Shown here: in pieces, positions 11,311 to 22,200 of the stretch | How the letters are laid out: every line of letters begins with the position of its first letter | How positions within the stretch are numbered: the stretch's first letter is position 1 | From: Hesseltinella vesiculosa | Taxonomy: Eukaryota; Mucoromycota; Mucoromycetes; Mucorales; Cunninghamellaceae | Length of the DNA: 64,000 bases | NCBI GenBank assembly: GCA_002104935.1 | Contig: MCGT01000012.1 | Location: forward strand, 310,001 to 374,000 | Reading direction: 5' to 3' | The notes under the pieces: model-generated | The model's database searches: none | What the model was told of the DNA's origin: nothing | Seen by the model: the letters and a program-made list of their open reading frames with translations, nothing else | Program-made: the position numbers and the translations under genes

Positions 11311-12074
11311 GATTTCGAAAAAAAAATTGAAGGTGCAAATACTCTCCTAGAAAAAATCTGAAAGGAAAAACGATGCACAAAAAAAAAAACTGCTCTAGTT
11401 CACTTGGATTATGCTTGTGAATGTTGTTTTGAGGACAGAGTGAACTCATCTCGAAAAAAAATTGGTCTCCAGGACACGCGTGAAAACCGTCAAAGTATGA
11501 AAAAGCAATTGCGGGGACGGGAACCAAGTCATCCCGGGTTCGAAAAAAAACCCATATTTAGACATAGCAAGAAAAGTGTAATGTTTAAGCAAATACTTGC
11601 CTTCAATGGGAATGAAAATAATTGTGAGCGATATATTTTTCTTTATATGGGTGATGGATTTTTTGAAAAAATACTTTCTAAAAAAGTAGCAATTATACTT
11701 TTTAGGAAAGTATATTTTCAAAAAATCCATCACCCATATAAAGAAAAATATATCGCTCACAATTATTTTCATTCCCATTGAAGGCAAGTATTTGCTTAAA
11801 CATTACACTTTTCTTGCTATGTCTAAATATGGGTTTTTTTTCGAACCCGGGATGACTTGGTTCCCGTCCCCGCAATTGCTTTTTCATACTTTGACGGTTT
11901 TCACGCGTGTCCTGGAGACCAATTTTTTTTCGAGATGAGTTCACTCTGTCCTCAAAACAACATTTACAAGCATAATCCAAGCGAACTAGAACAGTTTTTT
12001 TTTTTGTGCATCGTTTTTCCTTTCCGATTTTTTCTAGGAGAGTATTTGCACCTTCAATTTTTTTTTTCGAAATC
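11311..12074. repeat. long near-perfect palindrome (~380-bp arms)
   Basis: The left arm starts with GATTTCGAAAAAAAAATTGA at 11,311 and the right arm ends with its reverse complement at 12,074. The centre is near 11,692 in the short sequence agcaattat. The arms match almost base for base, with a few substitutions and one-base length differences in A/T runs, so identical frames appear on opposite strands in each arm. Each arm contains the pattern cccgggttcgaaaaaaaaccc. Such a structure could be a foldback-type mobile element or a head-to-head inverted duplication. It encodes no recognisable protein. The right end abuts the inverted pogo fragment directly. Confidence 0.85.
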
Positions 12075-12450
12075 TGGACATAGAAAAGAAGCAATTGGAA
12101 GAACTGGTTGGCACGGACGATGAGCCTACAACCACATCAATTAAGGACCTTCATCACTTTGCCATGCTTGTCAACAACACCATGATTGCAATTCCATTCA
12201 ACACTGAAACTGAAATGGAACTGTCGATTGTATTGGGAAAATTTGCCTCAGAACTAAAGTCAATCATCGAAAGCTGATTGAAGCAAAAAAAAGGTTCTGA
12301 TTTTCCCCCTCTTCTGAGCCAAATTAAAAAACGTCACTCTTTTTGGTCATACAGTATACAGTATGCCACACGAAAATACTCAACATAAGAAACAAAACTT
12401 GTACTTTTTCGAAAATCCCAAATCTTTTTATAAGTTTAAATGATATTGAA
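12075..12450 (+). pseudogene. inverted truncated copy of the pogo transposase 3' end
   Basis: The plus strand carries a second copy of the sequence found on the minus strand at about 10,005-10,400. It encodes ELVGTDDEPTTTSIKDLHHF and MELSIVLGKFASEL, ending in TGA near 12,274. It is followed by the same non-coding flank (GAGCCAAATTAAAAA, CACTCTTTTTGGTCAT, TTCGAAAATCCCAA, TTTATAAGTTTAAA). Similarity begins at the palindrome border and fades after about 12,450. The N-terminal and catalytic parts are absent, so it is a truncated pseudogene. Confidence 0.7.
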
Positions 12451-12542
12451 TGTATGAAGGGATGGAACCGGGATGAGCAGGAGTGGGGGAAATTGGGGTT
12501 TTCATCTACCGATACCGGTATGTCCGGGCACTTTTGATTTTA

Positions 12543-14021
12543 TTAAGACGAAGTGGAAGGTAAGGACAGGACGATTTCATGATCAATGCAGGAGGTCCAA
12601 TGGGTTAACCAAGGGTAGATGGCCTTGGACATTAGGCTAGTAACAGCTACACCCAAGGTGACCCAGCGAAGTACCCACAAGGGCAGTTCTAGCAGGAATT
12701 CGTTGGTTAATTGTTGTCGGTGATCCAGCAACGCCGAGGTTGAAGCATAGACTTGGGAGGCATGTGGTGGGGTAGCTTGAGCGCTGTTGGTATTGATCAT
12801 GACCACAAATGCTAGCAGGTTGAAGTGGACCCAGAATAAAATGACCAGCATACAGCAGTAGGTTACTAAGAGCTGCTTTAAAAAGCGAACGCATTGGCGC
12901 TGAAAGGATCGGACGAGTGAGGTCAGACGATGTGGGACGGAGAGGAGGAAATTGGTTGCAATGAGGTGGTTAGGCCCTGGCGATGGAGGTGGGGTTTGCT
13001 GGGGTTCAAATGGTGCAGCATCATGCTCAGACATGAATAAAAAATCAAACATGTCGCTGAGAATGTGGTGTGTATACCAAACGTTGGCTACGCTGCCCAA
13101 TAAAAAAAAGCCAAGGTGGATGTGCGAGAATCGGCAGAGCAGCCAGTGCCACATACGGTCATCTGCTAGCGGAAATAAGAGAGCATAGAGGAAATGGCCA
13201 GGGACCATGGAGTGGATAGATAATGATTGGATGATAGAGTTTACCCAAGGCGAGTGTGTGGTAGATTTCTGGAACATGGAGGGCGTGATAGGCTGTGAAA
13301 ATGTCGAGGAGCATATCGGGAAAGGTTCAAAGTTGACGAGGCTATCCAAGGAGCTAGGCATTGACGAAGTGTTCACTTGAATGGCTTGTTTCAGGGTATT
13401 CAAAAAAAAAGGCAGAAGCTCGCCTCTGCTGAAAGCACCATATGCACCTCCTTTCGGGTCGTGCACCACAATGGCTACGAAATAAATGACCAGTTTCATC
13501 ACCCACCCTGGCAGCAAAGGAAAAAAAAGGAAAATGAGAAATACGTGTCCATGCTGCGCATGAGTATTCGCCTTAAACTTGCCCACAGGAATAAGCAGGA
13601 GCACAAGAATCAAAACAGTGCCAAGTATACGCATGCCTTGCAGCACAGAAAAAAAAGATCAGCCGCTTTGCCTGGTTACAAAATAGTCTCTGGCATACCT
13701 TTATAGTTAAACAATGCTCGTAAATGGCTATATTGCTTAATGGAAAGCTTGTGCTGACAAAGAGTACACCGGTAAAGGTCTTTTTCTCGACCAACTTGTA
13801 ACAATGACAGTCGCCATGAACGCATGCAGCCGGGATGGACGTACTTGCTAAAAAAGAAGTGCTACGTTGGTCAGAAACTTTATGGCACGCCTCTCATTAT
13901 CATGGTCATTTTACATGGAGCCTGAGCATTTACAAGGGGATATCAGTGCATCTAGGTCGTCCTTTTCTAAGCATATTTTGCATATTGTCGGAAGAGCGTC
14001 ATCCATGTCAGGTCCTGACAT
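12543..14021 (-). CDS. membrane RING-CH (MARCH-type) E3 ubiquitin ligase
   Basis: Three exons (14,021-13,915; 13,847-13,699; 13,636-12,543) join in frame to give about 449 residues. The N terminus is a complete C4HC3 RING-CH finger: ICKICL, then SPCKCSGS, a YVHPGC block after the first junction, and YRCTLC. This spacing is the MARCH/Doa10 signature for E2 recruitment. The remaining ~370 residues hold several hydrophobic segments (for example TVLILVLLLIPVGKF and LLVTYCCMLVILFWVHF), so the enzyme is membrane-anchored and probably ubiquitinates membrane substrates. It is far shorter than Doa10/MARCH6, so it is not that protein. I chose the start MSGPDMDD because it lies just before the finger; the longer upstream frame has a pyrimidine-rich, intron-like tract. 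The Rsc4-like gene is divergent, 510 bp away. Confidence 0.8.
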
Positions 14022-14531
14022 TTGAGAAGAATAAAAAGAAAAAGAAAGTAGTGAGAAAGCTGCTCTTGCCTTTTTTAATGAAGTCAGCCTGCCTGCAAGA
14101 TGACCAAATCTGTCCTCGGCGTGGATTTGACTTGTTTCGCATGTCACTTTTCACTTTTTTCAAAAATGTCACATGAGAAACTCACAGAAGTTCACAGAGC
14201 ATCGATCACCTACTGTGGAGCACCAGCAAATCTGGAGGCTCGCTTGTCAGCGTCAATTGAAAAAAGCAAGGCAAAAGGGAAAAACAAAAAAAAAGACCGC
14301 CGACTTCCTTTCCCTTTCCTTCGCGTTTTTCAACAACCAGCACATATTTTTGTTTTCCTTCTTGTTCATTACCCAAACTTTGCATCGGCAGCCAGATTTT
14401 GACTTGCATTGTTCATTGTAAGAGTGGCCAACAGCGTAACAAAAAGCTTATGGCTTTGATCTGTATCAACCAACCGTTGATTAATGGCTTGTCTTGACTG
14501 TTTACTTTCATTTTAGAACAAAAAGATTCCA
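14022..14531. other. divergent intergenic region, RING-CH / Rsc4-like
   Basis: This is the space between two divergent starts. Pyrimidine-rich and T-rich tracts are present. The string ttttag ends about 15 bases before the ATG at 14,532, so a 5' UTR intron of the Rsc4-like gene is possible. Small open frames here are not supported. Confidence 0.4.
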
Positions 14532-17500
14532 ATGGAAGAAAGGCCAAAGCGACGTATATCCACATCGATCAACTACCGTGACAGTAAGCGACCCCGTGAA
14601 CCAAAGGTAATGTGCATTTTCGAAAGGCATGGCCTCTTTAGCTCGTATTTTTTTTTTAGGTCACCGTTCTTGAGCCCACCAGAGACAAGATCAGCGATGG
14701 AGATGTGGAGAAATGCAATCGACTACTTAAGGATATTCTTGATCTGCGTGATGAAGAAGAGTAAGCGCACCCATTGCTATCATGAAAGATATACTGAGGC
14801 TCATCCTGTTCTCTCCTACCCTCAGCCCTACTTATTATATCAGCATGCACTTCCGAGAACTGCCGCCCAAAGCCGATTTCCCTGATTACTACGACACCAT
14901 CCGTAGACCTATTGCTTTGGATGCCATTGCCGTAAGTCCACCACCGCTGACCATCGTACTAGGGGTTAGGTGAACTCACGTTTTGGACTCTTAGAATAAA
15001 ATCAAGACCAAAACTTATTCTTCCTTTCAAGATATGAAGGAGGATTTGAAGTTGATGGTCACCAACGCCAAAAGGTACAACGTAGAAGAAACTCAAGTCT
15101 ATCAAGATGCTGTCACCATCAGGGTAAATAGCCTCTCTATTCTTCGTATTTTTTGACTTTAATCACCCCGTTATGCTTCCAGAAATTTGTCAAGTCCTGG
15201 GAGTTAAAACAGATCAAACCAAAGACGCTCATCACCTTTACAAAGGCACAACCCACAATGATCCGTATCTCCACCACTGACTTGGCTGCTAAGAAGACTC
15301 GTAAGTTTTGGTAGATAAAGCGTTTGGGCTATTGTCAAAAATCTCAACCGGCCCCGCTGCCTTATAGACGCCAAGGATTTGATGAAAGCCATCGAAGACA
15401 ATGACTCCGACACAGCTCTGAAACTAATCAACCAAGACAAAGTCGATGTTAACCAACTAGTCAAGGTCAAGTTGTTCCAAAGCTCATTCACGTGGGGCCC
15501 CTTGCATGCTGCTTGTTACTATGGCCACCATCGGATTTGTCAAGCCTTGCTGGATCACGGGGCTAATGTAGAACTGAATGATACTTGGTACTCTGGCACA
15601 CCTCTTGCCTGGGCTGCTTTTGGAGGTAAAATCAACCTTGTCCCCCCCCTCTCCTTGTCTCCATTTTGTTTTATGGCTCATTTGTTTGTTCTTTAGGCAA
15701 TGACCAGATTGCACGAATGCTTATTCAGAAATATCATGCTGACAAGAATGCCCGCAATGTGCATGACCAAGTGCCTTTTGACTTGGTGTCTGAGCCCGAC
15801 GATCCAAGGTGGCGTGGGGTTTTTACTGCAGCTGTCAAGACACCAACACCAGCCGTCCCAGCAGCTGCACCAGCTCCAGCAACTTCCGCTGTCCCAGCAG
15901 CCCCAGTTACATCGACAAAAGTAGCAGCGACCATTGTGCCAACTTCGACAGCACCAAAGACACCATGGCTGGGGAAGCGTCGAGGTCGCCCACCCAAGAG
16001 CGAAACCGAAAGCCGCCGCCAAGCTGAGAAGCCGACAGAGCCCATTGATCTTAACCGGTTCAATCCATGTGCCTATATCAAATCCGTCATGACTGCGGTG
16101 CGCAAACGGCGTGACAATGGGTAAGTGGCTAACTTGACCAAGCAGATGGCTCACACGGTTGTTTTCCAGGGGTCGTCTGTACGCTGAACTTTTTGAAGAG
16201 TTGCCTGATCGCAAGCTTTATGCTGATTACTACATGGCCATTGCGGATCCTGTCAGTTTGGACTCGGTCGAGGTATGTTTATTCATTCGCAAGGCAGAAC
16301 TGCATTTGTTTAAACCCGTTTTCCCTATCGTTAGGACAAACTCATCGACTGCAAATACCCAACGATCAAGGATTGGTTCAAGGATATGATGAAGATGTTT
16401 GAAAACGCCATCGAGTACAACGAGCCAGGATCCAGAGTCTTCCGGGATGCTAAGCTGTTATATGTAACCGTCAAGCGTGCCTCACTTTCCTCCCTCTCAA
16501 CTTTTTCTTTTTATCTCATCCTAGCGTCTAATGCCTCGATTGCAAGAGCAATATCTGTTTCAACAAGGCGTGCCTGAGTCGCAATTTGACGACGTGTCCA
16601 AGATGGATTTAGCCTCGAAACCGTTTGACCCCACAGGTCTCCTCGGCAAACGCGCACGCTACATGGAGCACCTAAAAAAGGTGGAAAGACAGCTCAGCGC
16701 CAACGCACCCATCGATGTGATGCCACCCTTACAAAGCTCTACGCCCGCATCTATGATGGCGATGCCACCCATTGCTGCCACCCCCAGCACTGTCCCACCT
16801 TTTTATTCACAGCCACTAGCGTCGACAAATTATTACTCGTCCGTCGCCACACCGTCCAATGGCCCTCTTGCAGACATGGCCCACACCCTTGCTACCCAAG
16901 CGGCTGCTGCTGCTACTGCTTCAGCCACTATGCCAACGACTGCGCTCTCGGTCCATTCACAACAAACCCCTAACAGATATCCACTTCCCGGTGGTGCTCG
17001 TTTCATGCCACCACTGGATGCAAGCAACCGTTTCTCTGTCCATCAAGCCCGACCTCCTCCTTACCCACTGTCGTCCACGACCCCACCTGTCGACAACCGC
17101 TTCTCCGGACTTCATGCTACGACAGAGCCTCCCAGCCGATATCCGGTCGCTTCGTCTGGCCCTGCACCCAACCGATTTCCTCCCTCCCAGCCGTCGCTAC
17201 AGTCTGCTCAGCAGCCCCAATTTTACGGCGCCTACCCAACAGGCTCACCCCCGCAGCATGGCATGTCAGCGTCACCGAGATATCCAGCACAAACCACGTC
17301 TCCAGTGCAACCTGGTTATCCTCAAACGATGCCGTCACAACCCATCAGCCCTGACCTTGCCGAGCTCCTCTCCAGACCCCCTGAAAAGAGTAAGCAGCAG
17401 AAGAAAAAAAATAACACTGGCCATTGCTCATCTTTTCTTTCTTTTTTCAGCCCGCTACCTATCGCACATCACCGTGGCCAATGATGCAGTGCCATTGTAT

Positions 17501-17818
17501 CATTTGGATGGTCTGCATGTGGCACACAATGTGGTGATTCCCAATCGAGTGGAGACGCTCCGGCTGAATATCCAGCTGACCGATGTCCTGGCATTTGTCA
17601 AGAACGACCGTGTCCATTTGCAAGTCATGCTAAACAATGCGCCTCAGTCGCCTTCGCCATCCAGTTTCTCTGCTTTACCCAACACCTGGGCCCTCACCTT
17701 GGCATCCGGCCTGAACGAGTGCCAAATCATCGTCAATATCAACGCCGCCGAGCCAAGCAGTCCTGCAGCCGATTACAGAACACAAGTCTATCAATTATTC
17801 ATCAACCATATCTCTTAA
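14532..17818 (+). CDS. Rsc4-like chromatin remodeller subunit: two bromodomains flanking ankyrin repeats
   Basis: Eleven exons join in frame (14532-14606, 14660-14760, 14826-14931, 14995-15123, 15183-15300, 15368-15625, 15697-16120, 16170-16272, 16335-16463, 16525-17389, 17451-17818), giving 891 residues. Bromodomain 1 (about 40-140) has FRELPPKADFPDYYDTIRRP and the acetyl-lysine-binding Asn in AKRYN. Ankyrin-type repeats follow (about 180-300; GPLHAACYYGHHRICQALL, then TPLAWAAFGG). Next comes an Ala/Pro/Thr linker with the AT-hook-like KRRGRPPKSE. Bromodomain 2 (about 404-481) has the Asn in AIEYN. A long Pro/Ser/Gln-rich region and a conserved-looking C-terminal domain (last ~120 residues) complete the protein. 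Tandem bromodomains fit Rsc4/polybromo-type subunits of RSC or SWI/SNF, which read acetylated histones. The ankyrin insertion is unusual for yeast Rsc4. Nuclear role inferred. It converges with the next gene, with 58 bp between stops. Confidence 0.85.
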
Positions 17819-17876
17819 CCATATTAGACTTTATAAATCTTTCGCTCAACCCATTTATAAAAATAAAGTCTACCAT

Positions 17877-19040
17877 TTATTCTTCCATGTTTTTCCGCAA
17901 TGTATGGGGGTCATAGCCATGGACGCCTAGATCATTTCTTGTTTCGGAGGGATCGTCGAGCGTCTGTTCCAAGTAAAAGGCCAGGAACCCGTTTTTCGTC
18001 AATGACCCGCGCGCATCACAGCCGAACCGCTGGCCCATTTGTCGCAAAAATGGTGGCGGTGGTCGGGAGCCATTGGTTTCAAGGATAAATTGGCCCAGCT
18101 CCTTTGCATTCAAAGCACCATCTTGATCCTTGTCAAACCGAGCAAAAATCTCCAGCAGCACTTCAGCTAGTGTTGATGACAGGCTGCTGTCGTCGGTCAG
18201 CAGCTGCACTTGGTCCCCGTCCTTGGAACCCTTGTAGCCGTCCAGAATCCGTTGAATTTCTTGCTCCAGCTCTACAAAAGAAAAGTCTCTCTGTCAATTC
18301 CCTTTGATCCTCGCTGAGCCCGATAGCTTTTTTTACCATCAAATGGTTCAAACGAATCATCGACTGCCCGACCCATTCGTAATAAAATCACAGCCTCTTC
18401 AAGTTGGTTCAGAACAAACAAGATAAAAGCGAGCATATAATAGCAGCCACCGTGACCTGGAAACACATCTATCCTCCATAAAATAAAATAAAAAAGGCGT
18501 GAATAAAAAAGGTCAAGAGAAGGTGTGGTTCCTACCGAGGATGCGGATCATTTTCGACGCTACGTCGTTCAAAATACTCAAATCGTTGGTTTGCTGGAAT
18601 CGGTTAAGTTGTTTTTGGGCAGAAGCGTATTCCTTATCGGCCTCGTCCATTAGCTTCTCATCGTCAGTACTGCTTTGTGCTTCAGCATTCTTGGCAAGAT
18701 AATAGCGCTTCCAGTCTTGAGGCTCTTGGCTGAATTTTTCTTTTAAATCTGGCTGCAATTCGAGGCCAGTGGCGGTGGTGAAGATGGTGTAAATGTGGAA
18801 AACATTGCCAAAGTCATGGATAGATTTGCTAAACGCAATGGAAAAGGTGGGTCAGCTTCCATTGACAATCACGCAGGCATTTTTTTTTTTTTTTTTTTAC
18901 CTGCGCCAAATGGAATTGCTGGAAAAGATAGTATACAACGTTTTGGAGGCCAAGGATAATTGATAAAGGTCTTTAGGTTCCAACAAAAGCACCAGCTGCT
19001 CTACAAGGATATCAGGAAACACATCTATCCTGCTCGTCAT
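17877..19040 (-). CDS. F-box-like / helical repeat / EF-hand protein
   Basis: Four exons (19040-18901, 18828-18536, 18456-18337, 18271-17877) join in frame for 315 residues. The N terminus (VFPDILVEQLVLLLEPKDLY, then LSLASKTLYTIFSSNSIWR) matches the F-box pattern used to bind Skp1 in SCF ubiquitin ligases. The middle is helical and partly TPR-like (YYMLAFILFVLNQLEEAVIL). The C-terminal third contains one canonical EF-hand loop, DKDQDGALNAKEL, with acidic residues at positions 1, 3, 5 and 12, and a weaker second half-site (FGCDARGSLTKNGFLAFYL). This suggests a calcium-sensitive substrate adaptor. The domain combination is uncommon and the role is inferred. It is divergent from SMC5, with 186 bp between starts, so the pair probably share a promoter. 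Confidence 0.7.
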
Positions 19041-19226
19041 TTTGTGGTATCGTGAAGCTCTAAAAGAAAAAGAGAGAAAAAAAAGTGTGTGGCTTTTTTC
19101 AACTCGCGACAGCTGGCGCTTCTTTCTTGCCCATCAATCCACTCCGCTGCTCTTTTTTGTTTTCGCACGTCTTTTGTCGCGGTGGGGATTTCCTTTTTTC
19201 TCGTTCCTTTTTTTTTCGCTCGTCTC

Positions 19227-22200
19227 ATGTTCACGAATATTGGTGGAAGGAAACGTCGGTCTCAAGAAAATCCAGTGGCTGAATCGTCTCAGGCTGCACA
19301 GAAACGACAGCGTCTACAAGAGCTTCAATTCTCGGACGATGATGAGGATCAGATTGTCACAGTGCCTCAACGACAACGACCCACGAATCCATCAGCTGCC
19401 AACACCGAAGAACCTTTAAACGACAATACTGAAAGCGGCAGCGATCAAAGCGACGAAGACATTGATTTGAATCAAGACCAGACCTCATTGCTAGAAGCCA
19501 TGCATCTTGAACCTCTTCCCGTAGGCGAGGATGGGTAAGACTTTTGACAGGGAAAGCAACAAAGCAATCCAGCCTGTCTTCTCTCTAGCATTCTCTCACT
19601 CTCACATTTTGCTTACCTTTTAGATATGTGCAAGGGGCAATTGTTAAGATGGTCCTGAAGAACTTTGTTACTTACGACTACTGTGAGGTCAAGCCTGGCC
19701 CCCAGCTGAACATGATTATTGGCCCCAACGGTACTGGCAAGTCTACGATTGTTTGTGCCATTGCTCTGGGCTTGGATGGCTCTCCTAGTGTGCTTGGCCG
19801 ATCGAAAAACGTAACTGATTTTATCAAAACCGGCACGGATGAGGCCACCATCCAGATCGAACTCAAGCAGGTCCGTTCTCGCAATACAACCATCCGCCGT
19901 ATCATCAAAAGCAACGGCACCACTCTTTGGCACTTGAATGGTAGGGAAGCCAATACAAAAAAAAAAATAGAGAGAGATGGCTCACCCTTTTCACCTCCTA
20001 GGCTCACATGCCACTCGCAAGGAAATCACAGCTGTGATTCGCGACTTGAACATCCAAGTCGACAATCTCTGGTAAGTCTGACTTTTTTCTTTTCATTGTC
20101 TCGAACCCTGCTCTCATATTGAATTCCTTGCTTTGTGCCACAAGTCAGTTTTTGCCTCAAGATAAAGTCGCAGAGTTTGCTCAGCTCACACCCTCCTTAT
20201 TGCTCACGCGGACCCAATCGGCCGTTGGTGAACGCAAAATGCTGGAATGGCACGGAACCTTGATCGATCTACGGAAGCAAGAAAACACTCTTCGTCAAGT
20301 ACGTTGACCCCTTTCTTGCTGCGAGATCGCGAGAAAGAAATGATAGCCAGCTGCTCACCGCCTCGCCTATTTTTTTTCCCACTCTCCATAGTCCAGCGTT
20401 TCGAATTTGGAGCATCGCCAAGCATTGGAATCAAAGATGAAGGATTTGGAAAAGGATGTCAGCCGTCTTCGCGAGCAAGCCGCCATCAGCAAAAACATTA
20501 CGTTACTCAAGGCCAAACTACCTCTGGCCAAATACTCCGCAGCCAAAGAGTCATACGAGGAGGCCAAGGCTGCCGAGCGCGAAGCACATGAAGACTTGAA
20601 GGCTGCCCAGGACGAAGTGGCTCCTATTAGAGACGCTCTTCGGTAAAAATCTTTTATTGGCAGATGGCGAGGTCAAGCAAGCTCACGTACCATTTTCTCT
20701 CACCAGTAACTGCCAAGCTCTGCAAGAAAATTCCAAGCGCAAAAAGGATGACCTGGAAAAGGAAATCCGCCAACTCGAACTCCGTATGACAGGCAGCATG
20801 TCTGATATCTCCAACTCGGTAAGATCCCACCCCGTAAGCGAAGATGATGACCCCTCACCACGCCACTTTGTTCTATAGAAACAAGCGGTCAAGCGCAAAA
20901 AGGCCAACATTGAACAATTTCACGATCGCCAAAAACAGCGGGAACTAGAAATCAAAAAGCGAAAGCAAGACATCACCAACTTGGAGAGAAACATTCTTGA
21001 AAAACCCAGCAGCGACGCGACTTCGCTGAATGAAGAAATTGTATGTTACCCACACTCTCTCCTGTCTCTCTTTCTCACTTTTTTTTTTTTCCCCAGGACG
21101 AGCTGAACAAGAAGTTGGACGAACTTGACTACGAAGTCAGCAACGCGCGACGGCAGTTCAATCCGTTGAGCACCAAGAAACGGGAACTAGAAGGAAAAAT
21201 CCAAGCCAAGAAAAATGAGCAAGTGATGACCAGCGGCAAAATGGAATGAATGAACACTCAACTTTTATTTATTTATTTTTTTCAATACAAAATAGACTGA
21301 ATGAAATCAACCAATCTGGCCGCGCCAAAATCCAAGCATTGCGTCGATACAATGAAGACACCTATAAAGCTTGGGCGTGGATCCGAGAAAACCGTGAGTC
21401 GTTCAAAGGACGAGTGCATGGACCTATCCAGTTGGATATCAAGCTCAAGGACACTCGTTATGCCAACCAAGTCGAGGCTGCCCTCGGTGGCGCAGATAGT
21501 GCTCATCTTCGTGTAAGGACAAAGGGGTCTTCATCGACTGAGCATCTGGCTCATTTTTTTACGTCCTATTGTAGACTTTTGTCTGTGAGCATGAAAGCGA
21601 CTACAAGCACCTGACACGTGAACTGGCCGACAAGCAAGGTCTGCGCATCACTGCTGCCTGGCCTGGTAATATCAGCATCGAAGACGTCATGAAAACACCT
21701 TGCTCTCCGGAAGAGGTAAAAAAGAGCCAGAATGCAAACTGTAGAGCAGTCCTGTAAGTTAGTGAGCCTCACGTATCCTCCTCTATATAGCTAAAAACAA
21801 AGTATAAATTAGACTACTTTGTGATGGATTTGCTTGAAGGTGCGCCTATCGTGTTGGCCTATCTCTGCCAGCAGGCCAAGATCAATCTTTGTGTAAGTCA
21901 TAATGAGTGAACCGTGGCCAGAAGGCTCAGCTTCCAAATACTCACTTATTTTTTTTTTTTTTGGACATTTAGCCTCTGTCCTTGCGTGCAATGGATCCTC
22001 GTCCTTTGGTCGACGACAGCCCTTTCCAATCCTTCATTCTGGATAAAAACAGCTACCGCGTTCGCACTTACACCTATGGCCGTGGCGGTACGCAAACTTC
22101 TGTCCGTGGTATCCATCCTGCCCGTGTTCTAAACGACTCACGTAACCTTCCGTTTATCCTCTCACTGTGTAAACCATCCTCACCTTTTTTTTTTTCTTCG

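Noticed and set aside
11520..11560. tRNA-like B-box (gggttcgaa) in the palindrome
   Set aside because: No matching acceptor or anticodon stems could be found around it, and the motif runs into poly-A.
11249..12123. Mirror ORFs in the palindrome arms
   Set aside because: Identical frames on opposite strands follow from the inverted repeat. They are Phe/Lys-rich and have no recognisable domain.
13509..13546. Possible 37-nt intron in the RING-CH gene third exon
   Set aside because: It is too short, and its removal would shift an otherwise continuous 364-codon frame.
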